From Allocoprococcus sp004560705 (GTDB taxonomy: Bacteria > Bacillota > Clostridia > Lachnospirales > Lachnospiraceae): 64,000 nucleotides of DNA. Below are positions 26,040 to 34,970 of the stretch, piece by piece. The translations under genes and the position numbers were made by a program. The notes under the pieces were generated by a model. That model searched no databases and was not told where the DNA came from. It worked only from the letters and a program-made list of their open reading frames with translations. The number at the start of each line of letters is the position of its first letter. Position 1 is the first letter of the stretch. The stretch lies in contig NZ_JBQHTK010000013.1 in assembly GCF_052065755.1 (NCBI RefSeq), positions 1 to 64,000 on the forward strand. The letters are read 5' to 3'.

Positions 26040-27310
26040 GATCTGTCACCCGCCTTTACTAATGCTCCGCCGCTTTCAAGAACGCCGTTTTCATAATCTT
26101 CCTTCATCGTAACTCCACTGATTGCAGTGTTTTTACCAATCTGGACACCGGACGGAATGACCGAGTTTTCTCCGATCGTCACAAGTCCGGAATTGTAAAT
26201 ATCGGGTCTGAGGCAGTTCGGTGCCTCACTTCCGATTCCCATTGTAACATTATCACCAACCGTGACATTCTCCGCAATAATGACCTTGTCCACCACGCAG
26301 TGTTCACCGATCGTTACATCTTTCATAATGATCGAGTCACGCACCACCGTGCCCTTTCCGATCGTGACACCGGAACTGATCACACAATTGCGCACTTCTC
26401 CGTAAATCTCCGCACCGTCACCGATGATGCTCCGTTCAATGACAGACTGATCTGAAATGTATTGTGGCGGAATAATATCACTGTTTGTATAAATCTTCCA
26501 GAATTCTTCGTATAAATTAAATTCGGGAATGATATCGATCAGCTCCATATTGGCTTCCCAGTAGGAACTGAGTGTACCGACGTCCTTCCAATATCCATTA
26601 TACTCATATGCGAACAGTCTCTTATCATTCTGATGGCAATACGGAATGATATGCTTGCCGAAGTCGCATCCCGGTTGATCGGAGAGTTTCAAAAGCGCAT
26701 CCTTCAATACCGGCCAACTGAAAATATAGATACCCATGGATGCAAGATTACTCCGTGGATGTTCCGGTTTCTCCTCAAATTCCGTGATTCTGTTATCATC
26801 ATCTGTAATAACGATTCCGAAACGGCTTGCCTCCTCAAGCGGAACCGGCATTGCCGCGATCGTCACATCCGCATGGTTCTCTTTATGGAAATCCAGCATC
26901 ACCTCATAGTCCATCTTATAAATGTGGTCACCGGATAAGATCAGCACATAATCAGGATTAAAGGTCTCCATATAATCCAGATTCTGGTATATCGCATTAG
27001 CCGTTCCCGTATACCATTCACTGTTGCTGCTCTTTTCATACGGTGGTAGAATCGATACCCCTCCAATATTACGATCCAAGTCCCAAGGAATTCCGATTCC
27101 TATATGTGTGTTGAGTCGTAAGGGCTGATATTGAGTCAATACTCCTACGGTGTCAATTCCCGAGTTGATGCAGTTGCTAAGCGGAAAATCGATAATACGG
27201 TATTTTCCTCCGAAAGCCACAGCCGGCTTGGCTACCTTGGCAGTCAGTACTCCGAGTCTGCTTCCCTGACCTCCCGCGAGTAACATCGCTATCATCTCTT
27301 TCTTAATCAT
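26036..27310 (-). CDS. glgC: Glucose-1-phosphate adenylyltransferase
   Basis: A 424-residue catalytic subunit that makes ADP-glucose from ATP and glucose 1-phosphate for glycogen. Motifs: AMLLAGGQGSRLGVLT at the nucleotide site, LSGDHIYKMDY, and a C-terminal beta helix of hexapeptide repeats (IGDGAEIYGEVRNCVISSGVTIG). It forms a two-gene unit with glgD. Other glg genes are not in this window. Confidence 0.95.
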   Translation of the reverse strand: MIKKEMIAMLLAGGQGSRLGVLTAKVAKPAVAFGGKYRIIDFPLSNCINSGIDTVGVLTQYQPLRLNTHIGIGIPWDLDRNIGGVSILPPYEKSSNSEWYTGTANAIYQNLDYMETFNPDYVLILSGDHIYKMDYEVMLDFHKENHADVTIAAMPVPLEEASRFGIVITDDDNRITEFEEKPEHPRSNLASMGIYIFSWPVLKDALLKLSDQPGCDFGKHIIPYCHQNDKRLFAYEYNGYWKDVGTLSSYWEANMELIDIIPEFNLYEEFWKIYTNSDIIPPQYISDQSVIERSIIGDGAEIYGEVRNCVISSGVTIGKGTVVRDSIIMKDVTIGEHCVVDKVIIAENVTVGDNVTMGIGSEAPNCLRPDIYNSGLVTIGENSVIPSGVQIGKNTAISGVTMKEDYENGVLESGGALVKAGDRS

Positions 27311-27344
27311 GTCGTCACCCCTTCTCAGTAATTCTAGTTCTTAC

Positions 27345-27373
27345 ATTATAACATATCGCCTTCGTATAGTGAA
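27345..27373 (-). promoter_or_regulatory. Promoter of glgCD
   Basis: TTCACT, 17 bases, then TGT-TATAAT (an extended -10) lie about 35 bases before the glgC start on the minus strand. Confidence 0.65.
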
Positions 27374-27441
27374 CAATTTTTACAAAAAAAAATCGTTCGT
27401 CCCGTTCTTTTTATGAAAATATCACAAAAAGAAATCTCCTG

Positions 27442-27469
27442 TTTTTTCATATGTAGATTATGATATAAT
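27442..27469 (+). promoter_or_regulatory. Promoter of murC
   Basis: A consensus TATAAT at 27464 lies 50 bases before the murC ATG, with a poor TTTTTT -35 sixteen bases upstream. It diverges from the glgCD promoter. Confidence 0.5.
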
Positions 27470-27519
27470 AATTTTACAAAAACCTTTAATATTATTATAT
27501 GAGAATAGGAAGTGTATTT

Positions 27520-28899
27520 ATGTATAAAATTGATTTTAATCATCCATGCCATGTTCACTTTATCGGAATCGGAGGCATCAGCATGAGCGGACTTGCGGAA
27601 ATCCTCATGAAAGAGGGATTTACGGTATCCGGTTCTGACAACAAAGAGTCCTCGCTCACGGATCACCTCACCGATAAAGGTGCCGTTATTTTTTACGGCC
27701 AGAAGGCTTCCAATATAATCGACGGCATTAATGTCGTTGTTTACACCGCAGCCATTCACGAGGATAATGAAGAATTCATGGAAGCAAAGCGGCAGGGACT
27801 TCCGATGCTTTCCCGCGCTGAACTGCTCGGACAGCTTATGACCAATTACGATACGCCCATCGCCGTTTCCGGAACACATGGGAAGACCACGACAACGTCC
27901 ATGCTGTCACACATTTTTCTCGCCGGAGACATGGACCCCACGATTTCCGTGGGCGGAATCCTCAAGGCGATTCACGGCAACATCCGTGTGGGAAGCTCCG
28001 GACTTTTCGTCACAGAAGCCTGCGAGTATACGAACAGCTTCCTGCATTTCTTCCCAAAGATCAGCGTGATCCTGAATATCGATGCCGATCATCTGGATTT
28101 CTTCAAGGATCTGGATGACATCCGCCACTCGTTCCGCCTTTTCGCAGAACTCCTGCCGGAAGACGGAACCCTGGTGATCAACGGCGACATCGAAAACCTC
28201 TCTTATATTACAGACGGACTTGCCTGTCGCGTTGTGACATTCGGTCGGGAAGCTTCTCTTGATTACAGTGCTTCCGATATTCAATACGATGAACAGGGAA
28301 ATGCATCCTTTGATCTCATCCGGCACGGGAAACCGTCCGGGCATGTGACATTATCTGTAGGCGGAGAACACAATGTTTATAATGCGCTTTCCGCCATTGC
28401 TGTTGCGGATCTCCTGGGCGTATCAGCAGAAACGATACAGGAAGGCCTCCTTTCCTTCCACGGAACAGACCGCCGTTTTGAGTACAAGGGAGAATTTAAC
28501 GGTATTACCGTGATCGATGATTACGCACATCATCCCACGGAGATCGAAGCGACCCTGAAAAGTGCTGCCCACTACCCGCACAGAGAACTGTGGTGCATCT
28601 TCCAGCCCCACACCTACACCAGAACGAAAGCACTGTTCGATGAATTTGCACAGGCACTTTCACACACAGACCATCTGATCCTGGCAGATATTTATGCAGC
28701 GCGAGAGACTGATACCCTGGGCATCTCCTCAGAACAGCTTGCCCGTGCAGCCGCCTCTTACGGCTGTGACGCCATCTATCTGCCAAGCTTTGATGAGATA
28801 GAAAAATACGTCAGGGATCACTGTCAATCAGGGGACTTGTTGATAACTATGGGCGCGGGAGACGTTGTAAATATTGGGGAAGATCTCTTAAAAGCCTAG
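27520..28899 (+). CDS. murC: UDP-N-acetylmuramate--L-alanine ligase
   Basis: A 459-residue Mur ligase that adds L-Ala to UDP-MurNAc in peptidoglycan synthesis. The N-terminal domain has HFIGIGGISMSGLAEIL, the central ATP-binding domain VSGTHGKTTTTSML and EACEYTNSFL, and the C-terminal domain IDDYAHHPTEI and FQPHTYTRTKAL. The ATG at 27520 is chosen because the family begins there and AGGAAGTG precedes it. Three DnaA-box-like motifs start at its stop codon. Confidence 0.95.
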   Translation: MYKIDFNHPCHVHFIGIGGISMSGLAEILMKEGFTVSGSDNKESSLTDHLTDKGAVIFYGQKASNIIDGINVVVYTAAIHEDNEEFMEAKRQGLPMLSRAELLGQLMTNYDTPIAVSGTHGKTTTTSMLSHIFLAGDMDPTISVGGILKAIHGNIRVGSSGLFVTEACEYTNSFLHFFPKISVILNIDADHLDFFKDLDDIRHSFRLFAELLPEDGTLVINGDIENLSYITDGLACRVVTFGREASLDYSASDIQYDEQGNASFDLIRHGKPSGHVTLSVGGEHNVYNALSAIAVADLLGVSAETIQEGLLSFHGTDRRFEYKGEFNGITVIDDYAHHPTEIEATLKSAAHYPHRELWCIFQPHTYTRTKALFDEFAQALSHTDHLILADIYAARETDTLGISSEQLARAAASYGCDAIYLPSFDEIEKYVRDHCQSGDLLITMGAGDVVNIGEDLLKA

Positions 28900-28931
28900 T
28901 TATCCCCATTATCCCCACAGTTTTATCAACA
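28900..28931 (+). promoter_or_regulatory. Cluster of three DnaA-box-like 9-mers
   Basis: TTATCCCCA at 28900, TTATCCCCA at 28909 and TTATCAACA at 28923 are in the same orientation. Each differs by one base from TTATCCACA. They lie 99 bases upstream of the dnaD start codon. A candidate TATGAT -10 follows near 28983. Confidence 0.5.
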
Positions 28932-29029
28932 AAAAACATCAAATTCTCGTAAAATAATTCTTTTTCCTGCCGCAACTTCATGCTATGATTAAATGGCATC
29001 AAATTTACGAACATTAAAGGAGCAGGAAC

Positions 29030-30070
29030 ATGAGTGCATTGGTTTTGCGTAATCGTTTCCAGGGCAATACGACTCTGGTCGAGAATGAATTTATAGACAA
29101 TTACATGGCGGCAGCGAACGGCGAATTTGTCAAGATCTATCTCCTCCTGCTTCGTCATATCAATAATCCGGACGTGTCCCTCAGCATTTCCAGGATTGCC
29201 GATTATCTTGAGAACACAGAGGGAGATGTTCTGCGCGCATTGAAGTACTGGGAGAAGCAGGGACTTCTGAGGTTGGAATATGATACGGATCAGAATATCA
29301 TTGGTCTGGATCTGGTATCTCCTTCCGCACCAAATGCCGCACCCCCGGTCAGACCGGAACCGGTGCCCCGTGAAGCACAGAGTACACCCGCACAGGCGGC
29401 GCCCGTTTCCAATCCGAAGTCTGTTGTGAACCGCAAGGAATTAAAGCAGATTCTTTTTGTCGCCGAGCAGTATCTTGGCAAGACTTTAAGCCGAACCGAT
29501 GTGGACACAATTACCTATTTTTATGACACACTCGGCTTTTCTGCTGATCTGATTGAATATTTAATCGAATATTGTGTCGAAAATGGTCATCGGAGTATGC
29601 ACTATATCCAGAAAGTTGCTCTGTCCTGGGCGGACGAGCACATCACCAGCGTGGAACAGGCGAAGAATACATCCGCGCTTTATAACAAAACATGCTACTC
29701 CATTCTGAATGCATTTGGAATCAAGGGCCGCGGACCTGCCGCTTCCGAATTAGAATACATACGCAAATGGACCGCAACCGACGGGATCGATCTGGAACTG
29801 ATCCTCGAGGCCTGCAACCGTACCATGGCAGCGATTCATCAGCCCAGTTTTGAATACACGGACAAGATCCTTCAGAACTGGCGCAGCAGAAATGTACATA
29901 CTCTCACCGATGTCCGTGTTCTTGACTCTGCTTACGAACAGGAAAAAAACGCCCAGAAGAAGAATCCGCGCCGCACACCGGTGCAGTCTGCGCCATCCAA
30001 ATTCCGCAGTTTCGAAGAACGCTCCTATGATATGGACGAATTGACGAAAGAATTACTGCGAAGCAACTAA
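29030..30070 (+). CDS. dnaD: DnaD domain protein
   Basis: A 346-residue primosome protein. The N-terminal winged-helix part (FIDNYMAAANGEFVKIYLLLLRHINNP to LRALKYWEKQGLLRLEY) is joined by a Pro/Ala-rich linker at about residues 100-125 to two DnaD/DnaB_2 helical domains. The first runs from RTDVDTITYFYDTLGF to ALSWADEHI. The second runs from GRGPAASELEYIRKWT to ILQNWRS. In Bacillus, DnaD and DnaB load the helicase with DnaI. AAAGGAGC precedes the ATG. The next gene encodes a DnaI/DnaC-type ATPase. Confidence 0.9.
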   Translation: MSALVLRNRFQGNTTLVENEFIDNYMAAANGEFVKIYLLLLRHINNPDVSLSISRIADYLENTEGDVLRALKYWEKQGLLRLEYDTDQNIIGLDLVSPSAPNAAPPVRPEPVPREAQSTPAQAAPVSNPKSVVNRKELKQILFVAEQYLGKTLSRTDVDTITYFYDTLGFSADLIEYLIEYCVENGHRSMHYIQKVALSWADEHITSVEQAKNTSALYNKTCYSILNAFGIKGRGPAASELEYIRKWTATDGIDLELILEACNRTMAAIHQPSFEYTDKILQNWRSRNVHTLTDVRVLDSAYEQEKNAQKKNPRRTPVQSAPSKFRSFEERSYDMDELTKELLRSN

Positions 30071-30085
30071 GAAAGGGAGAATACC

Positions 30086-31081
30086 GTGCCGTTAACCAAT
30101 TCGCAATATAATACGCTGATGCGTATCTATGAAGAGAAACAGGTACGCAGCCGAGACCGCCTGAATCTTCATTTTGAACGGGTATATGAGGCCGTTCCGG
30201 AAATAAAATCCCTGGATGATTCTATTTCCTATTACAGCGTACAACAGGCACGCAAGCTGCTTTCCGGAGATGAAAGTGCTTTGCCTGCGCTGAAGAAACA
30301 ACTTCATGAGCTTTCCCAGAGAAGGGCACAGCTTCTTGTGGAGAACGGTTTTCCGGCAGATTATCTGGAAGCCACTTACGAATGCCCCGACTGCAAAGAT
30401 ACCGGTTATATCGGTAACCAGAAATGCCATTGCTTTTTAAAATCAATCATTGATTTGTTTTATACTCAGTCGAATCTAAAGGGAATTCTTGAGCATGAGA
30501 ATTTTGACACTTTTTCATTCGACTATTATTCCAAAAATTATATAGATCGTTTGTCCGGACAGACTTCGCGGGCTCTTGCCGAAAAAGCCTACTTTGAGTG
30601 TATGAATTTCATCCGCAATTTCGATACCGCCCATGAAAATCTGCTTCTGTTTGGCACTACCGGAATCGGAAAGACGTTTCTCTCCCACTGTATTGCCAGA
30701 GAAATCATGCAGTCCGTACATTCCGTTCTTTATCTGACTGCCAGCGAACTTTTCGATTCGCTGCTTGACAAAACCCTGAATAAAACTGACGACAGTCAGT
30801 TATTATATGAACAGATTCAAACTTGCGATCTGCTGATTATTGATGACCTGGGAACGGAACGCAATACCGATTTCGTCGTTTCCCAGCTGTTCGTGTGTCT
30901 GAATGACCGTATTCTGAATAACCGCTCCACGATCATTTCCACGAACCTCACCCTTGAAAAGATTAAGTCCAACTATACGGAACGGACTTTTTCCCGTATC
31001 AGCAATCATTACAAAATTCTTCGCCTTGCCGGCGATGACATTCGTATTCAAAAAAAACTAATGAACAGGGAGGAACTCTAA
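30086..31081 (+). CDS. DnaC/DnaI-like helicase loader ATPase
   Basis: A 331-residue AAA+ protein. The N-terminal region has a CPDCKDTGY...CHC zinc-binding cluster near residues 100-116. The ATPase domain has Walker A FGTTGIGKTFL and Walker B LLIIDDLGTE, then sensor STNLTLEKIKSNYTERTFSRI. This layout matches clostridial DnaI/DnaC helicase loaders. It follows dnaD by 15 bases and should act with it to place the replicative helicase. Confidence 0.92.
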   Translation: MPLTNSQYNTLMRIYEEKQVRSRDRLNLHFERVYEAVPEIKSLDDSISYYSVQQARKLLSGDESALPALKKQLHELSQRRAQLLVENGFPADYLEATYECPDCKDTGYIGNQKCHCFLKSIIDLFYTQSNLKGILEHENFDTFSFDYYSKNYIDRLSGQTSRALAEKAYFECMNFIRNFDTAHENLLLFGTTGIGKTFLSHCIAREIMQSVHSVLYLTASELFDSLLDKTLNKTDDSQLLYEQIQTCDLLIIDDLGTERNTDFVVSQLFVCLNDRILNNRSTIISTNLTLEKIKSNYTERTFSRISNHYKILRLAGDDIRIQKKLMNREEL

Positions 31082-32266
31082 ATGTTACACCGCAAAGAAC
31101 GTATTCTTGACAATATTCCGGTAGGGTCACTCGGCATTATCGCCGTTGACGGCTGTCAGGAAATGGGCGCCCGCGTAAATGACTACCTGGTAAGATGGCG
31201 CAAAGAGGACGAAAGTGCCAACAAAGATCATATTGTTTTCAACGGATATGAGAAGGATACTTATCTCATTGATGCAAAGGTTCCACGTTTTGGTTCCGGA
31301 GAAGCAAAAGGAATCATTGAAGAGTCCGTAAGGGGAATGGATCTCTATCTGATGGTTGATGTCTGCAATTATAGTCTCACCTACTCCTTGACCGGTAATA
31401 TCAATCATATGTCTCCGGACGATCATTTCCAGAATCTAAAGCGTATTATCGCTGCTGTAGGTGGAAAAGCCCGCAGATTGAATGTTATTATGCCTTTCCT
31501 CTATGAGAGCCGCCAGCATAAGAGAAGCGGACGCGAATCACTGGACTGTGCTCTTGCGCTGCAGGAACTGGTCCGCATGGGCGTTGACAATATCATCACA
31601 TTTGATGCACACGATCCCCGTGTACAAAACGCAATTCCACTCAGTGGTTTCGAGACGATACGTCCGACTTATCAGTTTGTGAAGGGTCTATTAGATAACG
31701 TAAAGGATCTTCAGATCGACAGTGAACATATGATGGCGATCAGCCCGGATGAAGGCGCCACCGAACGTGCAATCTACCTTGCGAACGTACTTGGTCTTGA
31801 TATGGGTATGTTCTACAAGCGACGTGATTATACCCGCGTTGTGGATGGCCGCAATCCGATTGTCGCACATGAATTCCTTGGCTCTTCTGTGGAGGGAAAA
31901 GACGTCATTATTCTGGATGATATGATTTCTTCCGGCGACAGCATCCTCGATGTAGCCGGACAGCTCAAGGCAAGAAAAGCAAAACGAATCTATGCGGCTG
32001 CTACCTTCGGTCTCTTTACAAACGGTATGGGTAAATTTGACAAAGCATACGAAGACGGTCTGCTCGATGGTGTTCTGACAACTAACCTGATCTACCAGTC
32101 ACCGGAGCTTTTAAGCCGTCCATATTACATCAACTGTGATATGAGCAAATACATCGCTCTTGTAATTGACACCCTGAATCACGACGGATCTATCAGCAGT
32201 ATTCTTGATCCAAGCGAACGTATTCAGAACATTGTTCAGAAATACAAGAATGGGGAAGATTTCTAA
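31082..32266 (+). CDS. prs: Ribose-phosphate pyrophosphokinase
   Basis: A 394-residue PRPP synthase that makes phosphoribosyl pyrophosphate from ribose 5-phosphate and ATP. Motifs: the ATP flag region, FDAHDPRVQNAIP, SPDEGATERAIYLAN and the PRPP loop VIILDDMISSGDSILD. It is longer than the usual 310-320 residues, as in a Lachnospiraceae variant. It starts one base after the helicase loader stop and ends at a strong terminator. Confidence 0.9.
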   Translation: MLHRKERILDNIPVGSLGIIAVDGCQEMGARVNDYLVRWRKEDESANKDHIVFNGYEKDTYLIDAKVPRFGSGEAKGIIEESVRGMDLYLMVDVCNYSLTYSLTGNINHMSPDDHFQNLKRIIAAVGGKARRLNVIMPFLYESRQHKRSGRESLDCALALQELVRMGVDNIITFDAHDPRVQNAIPLSGFETIRPTYQFVKGLLDNVKDLQIDSEHMMAISPDEGATERAIYLANVLGLDMGMFYKRRDYTRVVDGRNPIVAHEFLGSSVEGKDVIILDDMISSGDSILDVAGQLKARKAKRIYAAATFGLFTNGMGKFDKAYEDGLLDGVLTTNLIYQSPELLSRPYYINCDMSKYIALVIDTLNHDGSISSILDPSERIQNIVQKYKNGEDF

Positions 32267-32292
32267 ATTTTAATATAGGTATTCCTTATCAC

Positions 32293-32341
32293 AAAAGGCT
32301 GTGTGAAAAACTATTGTCCTCGTTTTCACACAGCCTTTTTT
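32293..32341 (+). terminator. Bidirectional terminator after prs
   Basis: Arms AAAAGGCTGTGTGAAAA and TTTTCACACAGCCTTTT pair perfectly. An A tract on the left and a T tract on the right let it serve prs and the converging SbcC-like gene. Confidence 0.92.
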
Positions 32342-32360
32342 CAATACCAATATACAGCCC

Positions 32361-33911
32361 TTATAAACATATCTTATGATACGAAATCCCGTTTCTTTTC
32401 AAAGCTTCTTCTTCTCTACTCTGGCATGTAAAGATCAGTACCTGCTTCCGATTCCTTTCCAGCCAACGCAGTACCGCGCTCAGGCGCCGGTCATCATAAC
32501 AGACAAACGCATCATCAAAGACCACAGGGAATTCTTCTTCATGGAGAATCTCCGCTGCAGCCATACGAAGAGCAAAATAAATCTGTTCCAGCGTTCCCTT
32601 ACTAACCTGATCCATTGTGATGATTCTGCCTTCCACCAGAAGCTGTACACGCATTGCATCGTCCACCCAGACCTTTTCATATACGCCTTCCGTCACCTCA
32701 CACAGGATCTCGGAAACACGACAGTTCAGTCTCTGTCCAAACCTGCCCTGCATTTCTTTCGACAGCTGATTCATTCGTTCCGCCGCAATCTCATAGGCCC
32801 GGCGATGTTTTTCCAATTCTTTGATGTCGTCACCGACTTCATCCATCTCATCCAGTTGTTCTGACAGATTCTCATACTGTACCTTCTTCTCACGGTACTC
32901 CTCCCTAAGCCGCTCCACCTGCCACCTGAGCTTTTCGGTATCTGCTTCCATTTTCTTCTGCTCCTGCGTCTTTTCCTCATCTTCCGCTTTCTTTTTGCGT
33001 CCGTCTTTCATACGGTTCCACAAATGCATCCCCTCTGCAAGCGCAATCACAATTGTAATCAGGAAATTCCATGGACGTTTAAAGAGTATAAAGGATAAGA
33101 TCACCGCCAAAAGCATTGCCAAAAGCACAGCCGGATGAACACGCCAGTTGGAAAAAACACCCTTCCCTGCTTCTTCCTCCGCCGCCTTCCGCAGCTCTTC
33201 TCTTCTTTTCCCACAGCTTTCCATTCTGTCGTTCCAGGCATCTTCTGCCTGCTGCAGATCCTTCTCCAGCCGGTGCAGATCCCGCCAAACATAAGAAATC
33301 TCCAGCTCAATCTTCTCCCGTTTTTCCTGTTTCTGCCGTCCGTGTTCACGAATTGCTTTTTCCGTCTCTTTTTTTCTCTCGCCTAAAAGTTCCAGTGCCG
33401 CCGATAGATTCATTTCACCATTGCCGGTCGCATAATAATTCGCGGCATAATCTTTAAGCCTTGCCGAAAGCGCCGCTGTTGTAGCGGCACGCATCTGCCC
33501 CACCGCCACGGTATTTTCAAAATCCGCCTCAGTCATTCCGTCAAGTAGTACATCCAGATCCCCATGCTCCAAAGAAAGCTGTTCCCCGTCATCCTCACAG
33601 AAGAGCAGTGCACTCTTCGCGTACTTGTCAAAATGTCGCTCCAGACGGAAATTTCGTCTGCCACAGGTAAACCGAATCACCCCCGCATAATAATTCGGGT
33701 TCTCCCATGGTTCATATCTGCTGAAGGTGTCGTTGGCCGCCGCTCTTCCCCGTCCGCGTTCCATCCCAAAAAGCATCCCTTTTAAAAATGTATGAACCGT
33801 CGTCTTTCCGGCACCATTTTCCCCATAGATCAGATTCATTCCATCCGAAAACCTGATATTTTTATTTGAGAACTTTCCAAAGTTCTCCAGCACCAGCTCT
33901 TTAATCTCCAT
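32361..33911 (-). CDS. SbcC/YhaN-like SMC ATPase with a membrane hairpin
   Basis: A 516-residue protein with Rad50/SbcC-type ends. The N-terminal Walker A is NLIYGENGAGKTT; the C-terminal part has VSKGTLEQIYFALRMA as signature and FPVVFDDAFVCYD as Walker B. Two coiled-coil arms (about residues 180-245 and 305-385) flank a hydrophobic hairpin, HPAVLLAMLLAVILSFILF then NFLITIVIALAEGM, predicted to enter the membrane. It is far shorter than SbcC (about 1000 residues) and lacks a CxxC zinc hook. It follows the nuclease gene by three bases, as in yhaO-yhaN. Likely a membrane-tethered partner in DNA end processing. Confidence 0.8.
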   Translation of the reverse strand: MEIKELVLENFGKFSNKNIRFSDGMNLIYGENGAGKTTVHTFLKGMLFGMERGRGRAAANDTFSRYEPWENPNYYAGVIRFTCGRRNFRLERHFDKYAKSALLFCEDDGEQLSLEHGDLDVLLDGMTEADFENTVAVGQMRAATTAALSARLKDYAANYYATGNGEMNLSAALELLGERKKETEKAIREHGRQKQEKREKIELEISYVWRDLHRLEKDLQQAEDAWNDRMESCGKRREELRKAAEEEAGKGVFSNWRVHPAVLLAMLLAVILSFILFKRPWNFLITIVIALAEGMHLWNRMKDGRKKKAEDEEKTQEQKKMEADTEKLRWQVERLREEYREKKVQYENLSEQLDEMDEVGDDIKELEKHRRAYEIAAERMNQLSKEMQGRFGQRLNCRVSEILCEVTEGVYEKVWVDDAMRVQLLVEGRIITMDQVSKGTLEQIYFALRMAAAEILHEEEFPVVFDDAFVCYDDRRLSAVLRWLERNRKQVLIFTCQSREEEALKRNGISYHKICL

Positions 33912-33914
33912 TTT

Positions 33915-34970
33915 CTATCCCCTTTTCGTCTCCAGAAGCGCTTTCACGCCCTCAAAAAGCGCCAGAGCTTCCTCACTTCCTTCCGGACTTTGTTTCAGAC
34001 TTTCGATGTATACTCCCAACAAATTATCTTTGTTCTGCTCCGCCAACATTTCAAAGTCATACGCAGGTTTTGTCTCGTCCACAAATTCAAGTACATTTCC
34101 ATATGCATCCATTCCAGAGACATCATACACCTGATCCGGACTGCGATATCCGTCAAGTATAATCTTGTACAGATTCTGTGTTCCTCCGGAGACGATCATC
34201 TGTGCAATCTTCTCCCTTAATTCTCTTCCTGTCATCTGCTCTGTAGTTTCCACTTTCATATGAACATACTCCCGGGACGCAAACGGAACGAATTCTGTCT
34301 TGACGGATTTTCCTCGAATCTCTCCGATTATATATCCATGTTTTCCGACATCATTCTTGTCTGTCGGTTCCAAAGACCCCGAATAATAGATATGGTTTTT
34401 CTCAATCTCCATCGGCCGATGTATATGCCCGAGTGCTACATAATCATACCCCAAGTTCATAATATTGTTTCTTTGAATCGGGATATGCTTCTCATCCCCG
34501 CCATGGGCTATCAGGATCTCAACCGGCTGTTTCTTCTGTGGAAACGCATCGGTATACAGTGCTTCACGGATTTCTTTCTGCCCGTAACTGAAACCATAGA
34601 CGCTGGTTCCCAACTCCTCAAATTCCACAAATCCCATAGTCTGCTCCAGCAACGGATAGACCTGGCTTTTCCACTGATATGTAAGATAATAAGAAGATGG
34701 TTTTAGATAATCGTGATTCCCGGCGATGAACACGATCTTTGTGTGCGTTAGCTGTGAAAAAAGATAATCCACTTCCTTCAGTTCCCTAAGAAGAGGCTGT
34801 CTGTGAAACAGATCTCCCGCAATCAGAAGAAGATCCACCTGTTCTTCCTCACACACCTTAACCAGACGTTCCAGACTGTTCCACAATTCTTCCGCCCGTC
34901 TCTGGCTATACGCGCTTCCTGCGTCTGGCGATGCTCCAAGATGGATGTCTGCTGTGTGTATAAACCTCAT
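33915..34970 (-). CDS. SbcD/YhaO-like metallophosphoesterase nuclease
   Basis: A 351-residue calcineurin-like phosphoesterase related to SbcD/Mre11 and YhaO. Metal motifs are FIHTADIHLGA, IAGDLFHRQPL, IAGNHDYL, LIAHGGDE and LGHIHRP. The ATG at 34970 is preceded by GGAGGGGG and starts the conserved MRFIHTADIH. It overlaps the 3' end of the sensor kinase gene on the same strand by 65 bases. It should act with the ATPase encoded next. Confidence 0.85.
   Translation of the reverse strand: MRFIHTADIHLGASPDAGSAYSQRRAEELWNSLERLVKVCEEEQVDLLLIAGDLFHRQPLLRELKEVDYLFSQLTHTKIVFIAGNHDYLKPSSYYLTYQWKSQVYPLLEQTMGFVEFEELGTSVYGFSYGQKEIREALYTDAFPQKKQPVEILIAHGGDEKHIPIQRNNIMNLGYDYVALGHIHRPMEIEKNHIYYSGSLEPTDKNDVGKHGYIIGEIRGKSVKTEFVPFASREYVHMKVETTEQMTGRELREKIAQMIVSGGTQNLYKIILDGYRSPDQVYDVSGMDAYGNVLEFVDETKPAYDFEMLAEQNKDNLLGVYIESLKQSPEGSEEALALFEGVKALLETKRG

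Noticed and set aside
27346..27879. Minus-strand 177-codon ORF opposite murC
   Set aside because: It is the reverse shadow of the murC N-terminal coding region and the promoter gap, with no family features.
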